The notes beneath the pieces are model-generated. The model ran no database searches, was not told where the DNA came from, and saw only the letters and a program-made list of their open reading frames with translations. From Azohydromonas lata NBRC 102462 (GTDB lineage Bacteria > Pseudomonadota > Gammaproteobacteria > Burkholderiales > Burkholderiaceae_C): a stretch of 64,000 bases of DNA. Location: the NCBI RefSeq assembly GCF_001571085.1, contig NZ_BCTC01000009.1, positions 37,863-101,862 of the forward strand, in the 5' to 3' direction. Numbering within the stretch: the stretch's first letter is position 1; every line of letters starts with the position of its first letter. Position numbers and translations under genes: made by a program. Of the stretch, positions 63,642-64,000 are shown piece after piece.

Positions 63642-63992
63642 CTAAAAACATGAAAGCGGTACAAAGACCTCAGTGATTGAGGCGTGAGTACCAAGCAGTG
63701 CCAGAGCCACAATGGATGCGAAGTGCCACCGACGACACTGCGCACCTTGTTGGACAAGAGTTTGCTGAGGAAGTGATACAAAAAGACCCTGCAAAATATA
63801 GAAAGTCACTGCGGACTCATGGAGTTCGGAGTTTTCATGCCAGCGATGCCATTTGGAAATATCGGCCCACACGGCTGCCTCACTAGAGCGAAGTGCTTGT
63901 GCGAAACGCTGCTGACGAAAGCCCGCTCGCGATGCTGCGGCAGTGAAGGCCGCAAAGAGAATTAGTGAAAGCAACTCTGTTATGTTGCACAT
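63642..63992 (-). CDS. Small membrane protein, unknown
   Basis: The 116-residue protein has two hydrophobic helices (ELLSLILFAAFTAAASRAG and HFASIVALALLGTHASITEV) with a Trp/His-rich cytoplasmic-looking middle (WADISKWHRWHENSEL), a layout vaguely like small UspB-type stress membrane proteins. The resemblance is weak. The low GC and position before the attC-like site fit a cassette gene. The upstream end is close to the window edge, so a longer N-terminus is possible. Confidence 0.5.
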   Translation of the reverse strand: MCNITELLSLILFAAFTAAASRAGFRQQRFAQALRSSEAAVWADISKWHRWHENSELHESAVTFYILQGLFVSLPQQTLVQQGAQCRRWHFASIVALALLGTHASITEVFVPLSCF

Positions 63993-64000
63993 GGGAGCTA

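Overview
The window is very GC-rich, about 70% in most genes, with tightly packed and often overlapping genes. It carries a Gram-negative trimeric-type porin, an orphan tricarboxylate-transporter (Bug) binding protein, an ImuA-ImuB-DnaE2 mutasome and a bioABFD-type biotin operon. Together these point to a betaproteobacterium of the order Burkholderiales, most likely a Comamonadaceae (Acidovorax/Alicycliphilus/Melaminivora-like). I could not run a taxonomic search, so this is inference from gene content. No rRNA, tRNA, transposase, integrase or CRISPR array was recognised.

Region by region. 1-5.7 kb: a truncated AtuA-like gene with a divergent LysR regulator, a WYL regulator with a VOC protein, a GGDEF protein and an MTA/SAH nucleosidase. 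5.7-12.1 kb: the SOS mutasome imuA-imuB-dnaE2 behind a near-perfect LexA box. dnaE2 carries a large in-frame insertion made of a hexamer repeat, a palindromic repeat element and a second short repeat. 12.3-21.2 kb: a small exported protein, a degenerate histidine kinase, an NtrB/NtrC-type pair, a DegP/MucD protease and a QseBC-type pair. 21.3-28.7 kb: a DUF2076 protein and a six-gene stressosome operon (RsbR, RsbS, RsbT, an ATPase-phosphatase fusion and two hybrid kinases), then a DUF3079 protein.

28.7-37.1 kb: a seven-gene minus-strand catabolic operon (FAH hydrolase, HyuA, HyuB, a small Cys-containing protein, a CobW GTPase, a Bug binding protein and a porin) with a divergent LysR gene. It looks like uptake and hydrolysis of an unidentified organic acid or amide by a metalloenzyme. 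38.3-47 kb: LysR, TauE, a MocR regulator with a divergent DMT exporter, SDR plus GH1, a glutathione transferase, an Rmf/CrpP-like protein and an M48 lipoprotein protease.

47-60.4 kb: bioA-bioF-bioD-bioB followed by a translationally coupled cytochrome P450, directly after the propionyl-CoA to succinyl-CoA genes (mutase, MeaB, PccB, biotin-carrying PccA, epimerase-like VOC protein) under a divergent GntR regulator. The biotin made by one operon is the cofactor of PccA in the other. 61.1-64 kb: a solitary two-domain ArsA ATPase and two lower-GC small membrane proteins separated by an attC-like palindrome, which suggests an integron-cassette remnant.

A family of about 150-bp palindromic, MITE-like repeats recurs three times (imuB-dnaE2 gap, inside dnaE2, upstream of degP), with one decayed half near imuA. 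Two of the three copies sit next to short tandem repeats.
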